From Gnetum montanum (Eukaryota > Streptophyta > Gnetopsida > Gnetales > Gnetaceae): DNA of 64,000 nt. A program made the translations under genes and the position numbers. Position 1 is the stretch's first letter. Every line of letters starts with the position of its first letter. Where the stretch lies: contig MNCI01005895.1 in NCBI GenBank assembly GCA_015680685.1, forward strand, positions 802,654 through 866,653, given 5' to 3'. This document shows, in pieces, positions 12,644 to 24,331 of this stretch. The notes beneath the pieces were generated by a model. It searched no databases. It was given only the letters and a program-made list of their open reading frames with translations, and was not told where the DNA came from.

Positions 12644-14246
12644 TGTTGCAACTAAAAACATCAACGACTAGATAGAATGTCGAGGGGTTGTCAATCATCG
12701 ACAGTCTCAACCCCATTTCCAAAGGAGGGCCATGTTGGGTGGAGCGGAAATGGGATGCCCTGAATGGTCTGGTCGATCAGACATGGACTTAGTTAGTGTT
12801 AATATAACCTTTTTCAATGTGTGATTTGAAAAATGAAAACTAATAGTGCGAAGTAATTCTTGAATGTAAAAGAGACAAAAAATAGTATAAAGTACGATAT
12901 AAGCAAGAGAAATTAAAATGTAGTTAGGAAAGTGCATCACTTCAAAGCTACAACTTCACTCTATCAAGATGGATACCATCGGTTGTAGAGTGCTGGGAAG
13001 TGCAGAGATCCCAAGGGTAACCAAGACGTATAGAGTAAGATAGTTGTGTTCTTGGATGCAAGCTCAATCATTGACAATGTGAAAATGCTACCAAGGTGGT
13101 AGAAAGAAAGCTAGAAAAAAATGCTAGTTGAGAGTGCTATCTGTTTAGAGTGTCAAACAGAAAGCTTACAATGCTCAGGGTTACAATGCTAATTGTTTTC
13201 TTATCAGCCAACCAAAATTGCCAAGAAAATCAAACCCCATACCTTAATGGTCATTGGGGTATATATAGGGTTGACGATGTGTGAAAGATGTGGTTTAGAT
13301 GCCATGTGCCCTGGGCTCATGCTAACCTATCTATGTTGCACGTGCCTTTATGACTATTGGGCGAGCCTACCACATTGTAATTGCAATGTTAGAGTAATGG
13401 TGCAATTAGGTGAGGTGCATTCATGTCGCATAACTGCTTGCCACATCTTGCTATGCTTTGTAGCATAGCATTTTGCATAGCGTAGCATCTTGTCACATTG
13501 TGCTATATTGCGTAGTATAGCATACCCACCGGTTTGAAGCAAAGTCTATGTTGTGTAGTACTGTATGTGTTGGAAACCTTTGTAGTGTTGTGAATGCTAG
13601 TCACAGGTTTGCTACGCTACATAGTGTATCATAGCATAGCAGCTATCCTTAGTCATGTAAACATTATGAATCTACAAACTTTTCCTTTTGCACTATGAAG
13701 CTTATGAACTTGTTGATCCCACCCTTTGAGTTTCCTTCTATCACTTTTGCAGAATTGCTACGCCTCGCTGCGCCATGTAGCTTAGTGTAGCGTAGCAGCA
13801 AACATGACCTATTTTTGGACATGTTCGTCATTTTTTGATGGAAGGAGGCATTGTTGAAGGACTCGAAGTCAAGAGAAGGGGCTTGACTGTCTATATTTTT
13901 CTACTATGTAGCACACCATGGCGTAGCACTACGCTTCTGCAAACATCTTCTAAAGTTTGCTACGCTACTTAGCGTAGCGTACCGTAGCAAAACTATTTGA
14001 CTTAGAAAACTTGTTGTAGTGTTTTTCATGTTTTGAGCATTGCTCCTAAGCATGCTGTCAGCTAGATGAACTACTCAGGCAGGTAAGCTAGAGAATCCAT
14101 TTAGCCTGTTGACACCTACGGTAGAAACTTGCCGGACTGGAAGGTCTGAACTTTAGAGCATCCATCCCCTGAAGAACTATCATGACACTATGTGATTTGC
14201 AAAGACCTGGTGAAGCAAGGATGCCTTCAAGTTTTGGGGTGTTTCA
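12644..14246 (-). repeat. Element A 3' LTR
   Basis: Plus-strand ends are TGTTGCAAC and GGTGTTTCA; in element orientation the LTR begins TGAAACACC. The partner is 28,752-30,395. Five clusters of near-palindromic GCTACGCTA/TAGCGTAGC words lie at about 13,452-13,525, 13,613-13,645, 13,757-13,800, 13,905-13,945 and 13,958-13,990. A minus-strand TATA box is at 13,260-13,268. Confidence 0.9.
13260..13268 (-). promoter_or_regulatory. TATA box in element A 3' LTR
   Basis: Minus-strand CTATATATA, corresponding to TATAAATA at 29,386-29,393 in the 5' LTR. Orientation agrees with the gag strand. Confidence 0.55.
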
Positions 14247-14275
14247 TTGGCCCCTCTTTGTTGACATTTGGAGGA
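14247..14275 (-). other. Element A polypurine tract
   Basis: In element orientation the sequence reads CAACAAAGAGGGGCCAA directly against the LTR start TGAAACACC. It matches CAACAAATAGGGGCCAT before the 3' LTR of B. This is the expected plus-strand DNA primer. Confidence 0.7.
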
Positions 14276-15594
14276 TGAGCCTGAGAGACATTGATAATGA
14301 ATATGAAACACCATGGAAGACACGATGCTAACGTTGCTGCTTGATGACCGTCGGGATGTCACTTGGCTATGCTTGAGAGTGAAAGGGTGAAGTAGGGAGG
14401 ACAGAGGTTCAAAAAAATGATAAAGATGAGATTTAGTATAATCCCTCGTTGGATTGCTCATGAGGGAGTCGTTCGCATTTTCATCTTTACCTTCACTGGC
14501 CTACGACCTCCTGTAGGATAGATGTTCCTTTCCCAGGATGAGTTGTGTTACATCCAGGTGGGGTTTTGACCTACCTACAAGTGCTTCCCATGTAGTGAGT
14601 TATGTTACACATGTCATGGAGCTTGCACCTTGATGTAGATGAGCTAGTTAAGGCACTCACTTTGCAACATCGTAGCATTTGTTGTTGTGGCAAGGCGTAT
14701 TCTCAGTCGCACCCTTTAAGAACGAGGGAGAGTGAAACAACCACGATGCAAAGAGAGGGTAAAGGTCTTGCTTGATGCATATGTTGTCAAATCTCTTGGA
14801 CATCCATGCTAGTGCATGATGTCCAAAGTAGGAAGGCCAGCAGTAGCCTTGGTAGTATCGGTGTGGAGGAGCTAGCCTTGAAGACACCATGAGCTGCTGT
14901 GAGTGTGAATGCTTTGGAATCCCTGTCGAAGGCATGCATTCTTAGTTTAGCTATGGGATCAGCTACCACAAAGCTAAATTTCATGCAAGCCCAAGTGTCT
15001 GTAGGGAGCTCGAGGAAAACAATATTGTGGTTGGGCCACAATACTGCTGGAACTCTAGCGGTAGGCATTGGCCAATGAACTACATTCAGGGTAGTGGGCC
15101 GTGGCGACGGTAGGTCTAGAGGGCCAGTGTGATGCCATAAGACATCTCTAGAGGATCAGCAGAATGCCAGAGGTGGTTCCATCATGTATGTTCTAGATCA
15201 TGTTCTCATTGCATCGAGAACTACATTCTGGAGCTGCAACGTCCCACCCCCACATCGACACTGTGCACTATCATTCGATGTGTACTTGGCGCATATGTGT
15301 GCTAGGGACGTCACGCGAAGCCAGTTTAAGGTCTTGGTAGAATGTGTGCTATTTTAAGGTCCTAGTGAACTACTGTGCTAGTTTAAGGTCCCAACAGATC
15401 TTACATACTAGTTTATCATCTTAGTGGATGATGCTTGTCGTTGTCAATTTATCGTCCTAGTGGATGGTGCTTGTCGATTTTACGTCATAGCAAACATTGG
15501 TGGATACTGCCATTTTATCATTGTAGCGGATGATGCTCATTGTTGTTTCCATTTTAACATCATAGTGAATGCTACATGTTGTCATCCTCATGCT
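14276..15594 (-). other. Element A tail between integrase and 3' LTR
   Basis: No coding support; the short frames here are incidental. Part of it (about 14,500-14,560) is homologous to the tail of B near 30,890-30,935 (both contain ACTCATCC...GGAAA...CTATCCTA in the same order). Between about 15,300 and 15,600 the motif GCTAGTTTAAGGTC and variants recurs about every 40-60 bases just after the end of pol. Confidence 0.6.
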
Positions 15595-18500
15595 TTAGAT
15601 GTAGTATGGCTTGAGGTACGAGTGATTCACTAGGTTGGCAAACTCGTTGTTGTCCATGTCCGCCAACTTGAAGGCTCCATTCCCAAAGGCTTTAGTGACC
15701 ATGTAAGGGCCTTGAGGATGAGATCTCCCTTCTGTACTGGTTTTTGATGCAAGTCTGCATAGTGCTTTTGTTATTGCTTACTCTAGTAATGCTCTATGCG
15801 ACTCAACATCTGTGCGTGCTCCTCCTCTATTGAGTTGAGGTTGATGATCCGCAACTCATTATTCTTGGCTTTGCTTATGACATCTGAGAGGATCATCTGG
15901 ATTGATGCTCTCTACAACTCAAGAGGAAACACAGATTCATATCCATAAATGAGACTATAAGGGGTCTTACTTGTCGTGGTTCTACACATCCTCTTGTAGG
16001 CCCATACAATGTAGAGGATTTGCTCGTGCCACTGCCTCTTACTATTACCAAGCATCTCCTTCAGCAAGTTGATGATGGACTTATTTGTAGCCTTCGCTTG
16101 TCCATTCGCCTGTGGGTAATACAGGGTGGAGAATGATTTCTTAATGCCTAGATTGTTGTAGAAGGTTCAAGTTTCCATACTATTGAATTGTGGCCCACTT
16201 TCCGTTACAATAGTCATCGAAAGCCCAAACCTTGTCACAATGTTGTCCAATATGAAGTGGCAGATCTGCTGAGATGTCGCCTTCCTTAGGGGGATGGCTT
16301 CCACCCACTTAGTAAAATACTTAGGGGTGGTGATAATGAAGCTATGCCTTGCGAAGGACTTAGGCATGATAGGTTCTATGAGGTCTAGTCCGCATCGTTG
16401 AAAAGGCCACGTGATTTATGTTGGGTGCAGGTCCTTAGGTGAGACGTGTATGATATTTGCATACCTATGGCACGTGTCACACATCTTGACTTTCGATAGG
16501 CAGTCACACTTCATGTAGGGCCAATAGTACCCTAGGTGTCTGATTCTTGTAGCCATAGCCCTAGGTGCTATGTGTTTGCCACAAAATCTCTCATGTACTT
16601 CATTAACTACCTTCTACACCTGCTCCCCACCCACGCATGCCAGCAATATCCTGTCATAGGAGTGCCTGCATAGGGTGTCATTTCCCATGAGAGTATATTG
16701 CCAGGCATGCTTACGGATTTCATCTCTATGGGTAGATGTCAGTCCACCCAAGGGTTCACCGTGTTGTAGGTAGGCTTTAATGTTAGCATATCACTCTTGG
16801 ATATTCACAGCATTGATAGAGGCCACATGTCCCGCCTGAGTGATAGGCTTAGTACATATGACAATCGAAGTCAGAAGACTCACAAATGAGCATGGTGGAA
16901 TGTTTAGTGCAAGGGTGGATAAGGTGTCTGCCATGGTGTTCTCATTGCATGGCACATGTTGCACATTTGTGGTTGCAAATTACTTAAGAATTCTTTTTTA
17001 TAGGTTGTAGTAGGGTTGTAGGTGTGTAGCTTTGTAGGCATAGATCTTAGTGGTCTGATTCACAACTAGTTGGGAACCCCCGTAGATCGCCAAGTGTTGT
17101 ATGCATAGTATTTGGACAGCTAAGAGGCCTCTAAGTAGCCCCTCATACTCTGCCACGTTGTTGGTGTAGGGGAATGCAAAACGATAATCGAATGGGTGCA
17201 TTTCCCCAGAGGGAAACATAATGACGATAGTTGCACTACCTCCTCATGCAGTTGAGGCACCGTTGAAGTGTAAAGTAGCTACCAGGTGTGATGGGATGAT
17301 GTCGATAGTGCCAACATGTTCGTCTAAGAATTCAGGATCTATGGTTGCATGGTCGTCGATGGGTGAGGCCGTAAGTTGTGTTTCTATGGCTTGACCCTTA
17401 GTCGATGACTAGCTTACATAGTGTAGGTTGAACTCTACAGTTATTGCTTTTCATTAGGCTATCTTGCTGCTTTCATATAGGTTGTTAGTGATAGCCCAGA
17501 GTATGTTTCTTTTGCAAATGATGTTGAATGCACTAAGAAATAGATAGTGCCTCCACTTTTTTAATGGAAACACTAAAGCAAGGCAATGCCTTTCTACTTC
17601 GTTGTATTTTTCCTCATGCACTATTAATGCGTGACTCAGATAATATACTGGTATTTCAGATCTGTCATCTTGTTTTTGACATAGCAGTGCTGCAATATAT
17701 GTGTCGGAGGTGGCAAGGTATATGAAGAAAGGCTTATCCCTCTATGGAGGATGCACAGTTGGGAGGTGTGAAAGCTCTTCTTTCAAGTTATCGAAGGCTT
17801 GTTGACACTAGGTTGTCCACTTAAAGTTAACCCCTTTCTATATAAGATGTTGCATGGGGTGTAACTTGTCAGTCAACTTTGCTATAAACCTTTAGATGAA
17901 TTGTACCATACCTTGCAAGCCTCGTAGCTCTTTGAGGCTTGTAGGAGGTTCCAGGTTGATGATGGACATGACTTAGTCAAGGTCTACCTATATTCCAGCC
18001 TTCAATACTACGAATCCTAACATGCATCTAGTTCTTACCCTGAAGACACATTTCTCAGGATTAAGTTATAGATCATGCATTTGGCAACACTTAATGACTA
18101 CCTCTAGATCACGTGGGTGATCAACTACCTCCTTGGAATTGACTACTATATCATCTACGTAGTCATTTAATGTTTCTAGGATGTAGTCGCTGAAGATATA
18201 GGTCATGGCTCACTGGTAGGTTGCCCTAATGTTCTTAAGCCAAAAAGGCATCATGGTGTAATAGAAGGTACCCCATGGGATCATGAAGGTTGTTTTTAGT
18301 TGATGCTCGAGGTTGATGCGAATTTTCTTGTAGCTAAAAAANTTGATGCTCGAGGTTGATGCGAATTTTCTTGTAGCTAAAAAAGCCATCCATGAAGGAT
18401 AGCAGAGTATGACTATTCATAGTGTTGATGAGTTGATTAATGCTTGGAAGTGCGAAATCGTCATTGATCGTTACTTTGTTCATATCTCGGAAGTCTATAC

Positions 18501-19040
18501 AGATCCGTATTCCTCCCATTTTCTTGGAAACCACAACGATGTTGGACACCCATTTCGAATAATCAATTGCGCAGATGAAACCAACTTGGTATAGCTTGGT
18601 GATTTCATCCCTTATGGCTAGTGTAATTTCTAGTTTGACTTTACAATCCTTCTGCTTGACTGTCTTCATGCACAGGTCTAGAACAATGTTGTGCTACATC
18701 AGCCTCAGATCTAAACTTGGAATGTCACTGTATGACCATGCGAAGAATTTGATGTTGTCTTGCATAATTCTAGCTACATTTTCATGTGTTTGAGCATCTA
18801 GGAGGGAGCTAAGTTTTAACCTTCTTACTTCTCCCATGGACATGGTCATAGGGATCTCAATGAGAGGGTCCTCAGTCACATCCTCGGCCTCCAAATCTAT
18901 GGTTTGGACTAGATGTTCGGGCCAGTCTGGAGCTATTTCTAAGGATGCTATGGTGCTAATTGTAGTTGAACCCCAGTTGATCAGGTCAGGGTTCAATTAT
19001 CTTGTGAGCTTGCCATGTGGACGTACTAAAGCTAACTTGT
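15595..19040 (-). pseudogene. pol: Element A RT-RNase H-integrase, decayed
   Basis: In coding order: an N-terminal segment (about 18,996-18,694, FFAWSYSDIPSLDL); RT with IVVVSKKMGGIRICIDFRD at about 18,550-18,500, FMDGFFSY near 18,400 and active site DYVDDIVV near 18,150; the RT-RNase H connection (about 17,880-17,400, SHALIVHEEKYNEVE); RNase H (about 17,280-17,000) where LHFNGAS has N for the catalytic D and GGSQLV has G for D; integrase zinc-binding GYYWPYMKCDC...CDTCHRYA at about 16,530-16,450; integrase core at 16,367-16,167 with PKYFTKWVEAIP (K for the first catalytic D) and TESGPQFN; and a C-terminal GPYMVTKAFGNGAFKLADMD stretch ending PYYI-stop at 15,595. It would copy and integrate the element. 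Stops, frameshifts and catalytic substitutions make it inactive. Confidence 0.88.
18300..18384. repeat. 42-bp direct duplication around a single N
   Basis: Positions 18,300-18,341 and 18,343-18,384 are identical, separated by one N at 18,342. The duplication falls inside the RT frame and breaks it. An exact repeat ending at an N is what two overlapping contigs joined without merging would leave. Confidence 0.85.
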
Positions 19041-20603
19041 TAAAATGATCGTGATGGATTTCCATTTTTTGCTTAACCTATCAAAATGAGATGATAGCCT
19101 AGTTAAAAGGCACTTGTTGGTAGTAATCATGTATAACGAAAACTTGCAATGCAATGATGAGATGTCACTAGCAAAATATGATGTAAAGATTAAAATTTCT
19201 CGAATTTAAAGTCATGCAAGACTACTATAGCATGGAGATGCAGAGATGCTAAAATAGAAAATGCAAAACTATCGATGTAAAAATGTGAAATTGCTAAAAA
19301 GGAAATGTAAAACTACCAATGCAAAAATGTGAGATTTCTAGTTTAGCGTCATTGCAGACTATGAATGTATAATAGATCAAAGTAGTTTCGGACAGTTAAA
19401 AGCGCAACTATGCTACGATTGCTAGTTTAAGGTCTTTTCGGAACGTGAACGAGAGTGGAATACTATGCTAAAAATGCTAGTTTAAGGTCTTTTCTGACCA
19501 CAAACATTACAATAGAATTGGGGTTGCTAGTTTAAGGTCTTTTTGGATTGGTAAAATCAAAAATATATATTTTTTCGTTTCTCAGGAAAGCACGTAATTA
19601 GGTTGAAGAGTGTCAAGGTTTTAATTCCAATAGTGCTACGATGTTATGACGAGCATGCTATCCTGCATAGCGCACTCCACATTAAATGGAGAGAGAGATG
19701 AAAAGTCTCCCTTTTTTACCATTATGGCCATAAATAGGGATTAAACCCTGGTAAGCTTGTCATTCCCACCATAAGAGCGTAGAGCCCATATTCGGATCAT
19801 AGAGTGATTTCGGAGCACAGAGTGATCATGTTAACAATGAGTAAGGAGCCCATATTCTTTTCTTGCATTGTGATGAGGAAACTTTTGCAAGTAGAACGAT
19901 GGCTCCAAAGAAGGAACACATGAATTTGGCACTTGAAAAGGTTGACGAGATGAAGAAAATCCTAGGGTGTGTGACACAAGTCTGCGTCGTGCCATGAGAG
20001 GACACACCGTTGTCCCGATAGGCTACTATGCTCCTTCTGCTTTTCCACGATTCTGTTATCATTTTTGTTTTTGCGCTTTCACTTTTTATCCTAGTTATAG
20101 TTATCTATTTTTTCTATTATTGCATTGTTTTGGCCTTTTCATTGCTACTGTTGTTGTTTCGGCCGCAGCAGATGCATAAACGCTACATCATTGTTGCATG
20201 TAAGGTCACCTAAACCTCCACCGCTGTGGTTGTCGTAATCTTGGGGGTTTGGATAGTTTAAGTTACTTAGCTTTAGAATGGCATGATGTAGGACCCTGAG
20301 GAGGGTTGGGCCATGTGCGATGTGATGGTGCAACATGTGTTTTGTCAGGGCATATTGTTAATCACCCTATTAGGGTTAATTGCTCTATTGCTATGCTAGG
20401 CTATTTTCCCTGTGCTAGCGCTTTCATGTTCTTGCTACACTATGTGCGGGAAGAGGGTGTATGCTATGCTATATGCATGGACTACAAGGTATTGTTATGT
20501 TGCGTGTGCATTGCACTTAGACATGATGCTAACACTTGCTTGTTAGGTTGTGCAGGATAGGGCTAAGGTAGATTCTAATTATCTTGGAAATTGTAGGAGT
20601 CCT
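19041..20603. other. Element A spacer between RT module and antisense gene
   Basis: Mostly non-coding. Between about 19,325 and 19,550 the motif GCTAGTTTAAGGTCTTTT occurs at about 70-base intervals. GCTATGCTA-type words, like those in the LTRs of A, occur near 19,625-19,670, 20,388 and 20,462. A possible upstream ORF begins at the ATG at 19,899 (MAPKKEHMNLALEKVDEMKK) on the plus strand and runs about 30 codons; whether it is a first exon of the downstream gene is unclear. In position this is the promoter side of the antisense gene. Confidence 0.5.
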
Positions 20604-23600
20604 ATGTCACGCAAGAAAACCTATGGCCAATGCTCCTCCTCCCTAGCTACGTGTGGGAGAGCAAGTGATCTAGTTCAGGAAAGGATCTTAGGAGTTCCTA
20701 CAATACCTCCTCGATCACTTCAGTGTGATCATTTGGTCATACGTAGAGGAGGAGGAGGCGATTGTCATAATAGAACCCATATTTCCCGAGGTGAGCTAGG
20801 GCATCCTAAGGTTTCTGACTAATGGGGCAATCATGAGTAGGCAGGGAGAAGGATCTAGTCAACGCCCCATAGGGTTAAGGTGCTTGGCCTAGATCTGGGA
20901 TATGCTTGAGTATAGCTACTACCATCGTTACAACACATTGTTAATTGCACGTTATATGGAAATGTGCTTCCAAAACCCATAGGGAACTGTCTACTGTGTT
21001 GGCAAGTGAGTCTTGCAACTCTATTCTACTACCTTGTGCGACACTTTCCATATTGGCCAAATGCTAACAGTATGTTTTTGTTACCAAGTTCTACATCAAC
21101 AAGGATGAGGTTCATAACCAACCAGGCCTACTAACTACAACACGTATAGCCCTACAAGAGTTCTCTTCTGCTAAGAACCTATGCGCAGGTGTGATTGGTG
21201 AATGCAGGAGTGAATACCACACCTACCCATACCTATTCCCCATTCCCTACAATCAGTGCAAGGGGGCTGGTTGGCCAGATGAGGAGTGGGTAGAACCTTT
21301 CAAACCGATTACAGTTGAACAAGTTCTAGTTAGTCTCCCATCGTTCCCATTACCATACAGACCTGGTAGGCAAAATAGTAAGTGTTACATGCTTAAGTGT
21401 TTTTTTGATCTTTTGATTTTCTACATTTTTATGCTAAACATTTTTACAAAAACTATTATAGGGGCGAAGAAGCCCTAGGAGGTGATGGTGGTAACTTTCG
21501 AGACACAGGGGACAAACATCTACTTCAAATACAGAGAAGTAGATGCGAGCCAATCCTAGATAAGCAGTGTGGCCTCAGAATCCTTGGTCCAAAATATCCA
21601 AAAGGTTGGGCTTATGGATCTATTCTCAGCCTGGAATCTGAGTGTTCCTGTCGTCAAGATGTTTTCCTTGGTCAATTCCTTTTTCAACAAGGTGGGCCAC
21701 TCTTGTATGTGCATATAGATCATATGGGTGATCATTAAAATCAATGATCAATTATTTGTGGACCTGTTCGGTGTCCCTGCCGATGGCATCTCTATAGGGT
21801 CAAAGGGCAAGAGGGAGCTCACCCTTCAGAAGATGGACATTCAGGAGTGGTTGGGGATTGCTAAGAAGTGGAAGGGGCTTCCCATGGAGAAGCTCAAAGA
21901 AGGTCCCAACAAGGAGGTTTACCCTATCTTCCGCGCTCATGCATTCCCCTAGCTACTTACCCAAGGAAAGGTCTTAGGGATTGAGTAGGCGTAGATAATG
22001 CATGAGGTCATGAAAGAGAGGGCCCGCTACAACTGGGCCAGGTTTCTATGTAAAGACTTGTAGACCAAACTCTTGGGGCTCCATAAGAAGTTGGAGTCTC
22101 GATCCAATATACATTATGCCTTTTACAGAGCCTATCTAAGGTGTTTCGTAGAGTTTTTGGTGGTTACCAAGAATGGAGCTTGGGTCATGCAGAATTGTAA
22201 CTAGATTCCCAAACCATGGATCTGCCAGATCCTCCAAACCATCCAAGCCTAAGATCCCCCAGAAATAATTGGGGAGTCACTCTTTTTAGTAACTAAGGAT
22301 TGGGTGGCTCACAAGTTTTGTGGTCCAGATAGCATAGGAGAGATGCCCCCTACTGTAGCTAATAGCATGTCATGGGGAGAACGTCTCATAGTTGAGACTA
22401 TGCCCAAAAATTTTTAGTGGAAGAGGCCTCCTCCAGCTAAGGAGGCCCTTCGCATGGAGGAAGAGAAGCGGTGTAGACTGCAGCTTAAACTGCAGACGAC
22501 GCAACCCCCCATTGGTAAATGTTTTATCTAATGCTTACTTTGTTATTGTCTACTATGCTATGCTATGCTAGGTGGTGTAGCATAGTGTAGCACCTGCTTT
22601 AGGCTAACTTTTTTTGAGCTAATGAAAAACATGTTTCTTGACTAGCAAAGGAAGAAGAAGAATAAGAAGAAGGCAACGAAGAGGTGTCGGCCCGTAAGAC
22701 AGGGGTGAAGAATAAAGACACAGAGGCCCTAGTCTCGGAAGAAAGGGCCTTGATCAAGAAGGGAAAAAACCCTATCGCTAAGGAGGGAGCTCTTGTTATC
22801 AAGGAGAATCCTCCTACTAACGAAGAGGAGTCTCCCTTGAATAAAAAATATGCTAGTCTCCTAAAAGGAAAGGCACCAACACATGAAGAAGAGGCTCGTA
22901 CATACTTAGCAGGGACCTCTACCAAGGTTACCACCATCGTCTTGCATCAGCAAGAAGGGAGACCATAATTGGATGCTGGTTAGTTCGACAATGTGTTTTC
23001 CTTGTCTTAGTCCATTTTGGCCATCGCTGATATGTTTAGTTATGTAATAGGGACTACCATTGATGCTACAGGACCTCCTCTGACTCATGGGGAATCATGT
23101 GCCGAGATCCCTGATAAGTTTACATTTATGTAGGAAATCATTGACGACATGATCAGCCACCTTCAGCAGGTGGACCCTGATGTGGGTAAGTAGTAGTGTT
23201 AGGTGCTCTCATGTTTCTATGCTAGAGTTTCTTGAGTTTGCTAATCTTGCTGTGCTAACAAAATTGCTACGCTCTTTATGTCATGATAGCCTCTTAGCTC
23301 AAATGGGACATGACATGACCTTTGAAAGTTGGTGTCATGCCTACATTCCCACTTGAAGTGATCCAGGTGTCTCGTAATGCATATGATGAGGCTTGAAAAT
23401 GTGTTTTGCACTCGTCATGCTCCTTATGGGAGTATAAGCGCATCAACGAGGACCTGTGGAAATGGATCCAAAAAGTTGAGCAAAGGGAGGTGACTTGAGC
23501 ACTGAGGTGGAGGATCTAAAGTTGAGGAATGAGTTCCTCATAGCCCATGACACTAATAATGAGGATTGGCCTACAGCTATGATAGATTATGTCAGGTTTT

Positions 23601-24331
23601 GGATAGTTACGCATCAGAATGTTGAAGCCACAGTGAAATAATAGAGCAGTGGATGTAAATGGACTTGTTAGTCCAAAAATGTCAAGATTTGAAAGACTTC
23701 AATGCCAAGGTTTACAAATGGGCGTAGTCCCAGAAAAACCACAAACATATGTATAAACTAAAAAATTCCATCCATCGTAAATTGTACAAGGACACTGTTG
23801 TGGAGGCATTTATGTATAAAGAATTTGTAAATACCATTGATGCTTCTGAGGCCTACATCAAGTTCAAAGATCAGGTAAAGGTTACAAAATATCCTAACCT
23901 AAAAGTGAACCTTCCCACAGGAGAGACTGCAACCATCTCCTTTTCTCCAGGACCACCAAGGTAGACAACCATTGAAAGGGAGAGAGCTACTGCAGATGCT
24001 AAACCAAGCAATAGGCATTAGGTGGACATCACGGTAAAGGAGGTCTGACATCACCTCAGGCTCGGTTTAGACTAGATACCCTTTGAGATGGAGGTAGGCC
24101 TTTCTCAGGTTAGTTGCTTTCTATTGTATCAATGCTTATGCTCTATTGTGATGTGCATGTGTTGCTTTAGCTAACTACTTCATTCCTATGATGTAGGCTC
24201 CAGATGAGGGTGTGAGGCCCATGGAGGAAAGGAATGAAGAATCAATAGAGGACAATGCAGGGGAAGGCGATGCAAAAGGAGATGATGTAGAAACACATGA
24301 CAAAAATGATCCGAACAAGGACAACCCATGA
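20604..24331 (+). pseudogene. Antisense multi-exon gene inside element A, between PR and RT
   Basis: Function unknown. Candidate start MSRKKTYGQC at 20,604. Segments with coding character are separated by GT-AG introns: 21,378-21,461, 22,515-22,645, 23,186-23,289 and 24,109-24,196. Exon content: a stretch ending PFPLPYRPGRQ-type before intron 1; a long exon (21,462-22,514) with GLMDLFSAWNLSVPVVKM, INDQLFVDLFGVPADG and HYAFYRAYLRCFVEFLVV; a charged exon (22,646-23,185) with FM-stop-EIIDDMISHLQQVDPDVG; a probable coiled-coil exon (23,290-24,108) with QKNHKHMYKLKNSIHRKLYK; and an acidic last exon (24,197-24,331). Every one of these exons has a counterpart in element C. The LV-x-x-F ... FG-I/V-P pattern vaguely recalls the plant transposon-associated domain seen in other antisense retrotransposon ORFs; this needs a profile search. 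Several in-frame stops show decay. Confidence 0.75.

Noticed and set aside
20306-20560. 84-codon plus-strand frame as first exon of the antisense gene
   Set aside because: It has no homologous segment in element C and consists largely of GCTATGCTA-type words. It may be upstream non-coding DNA.
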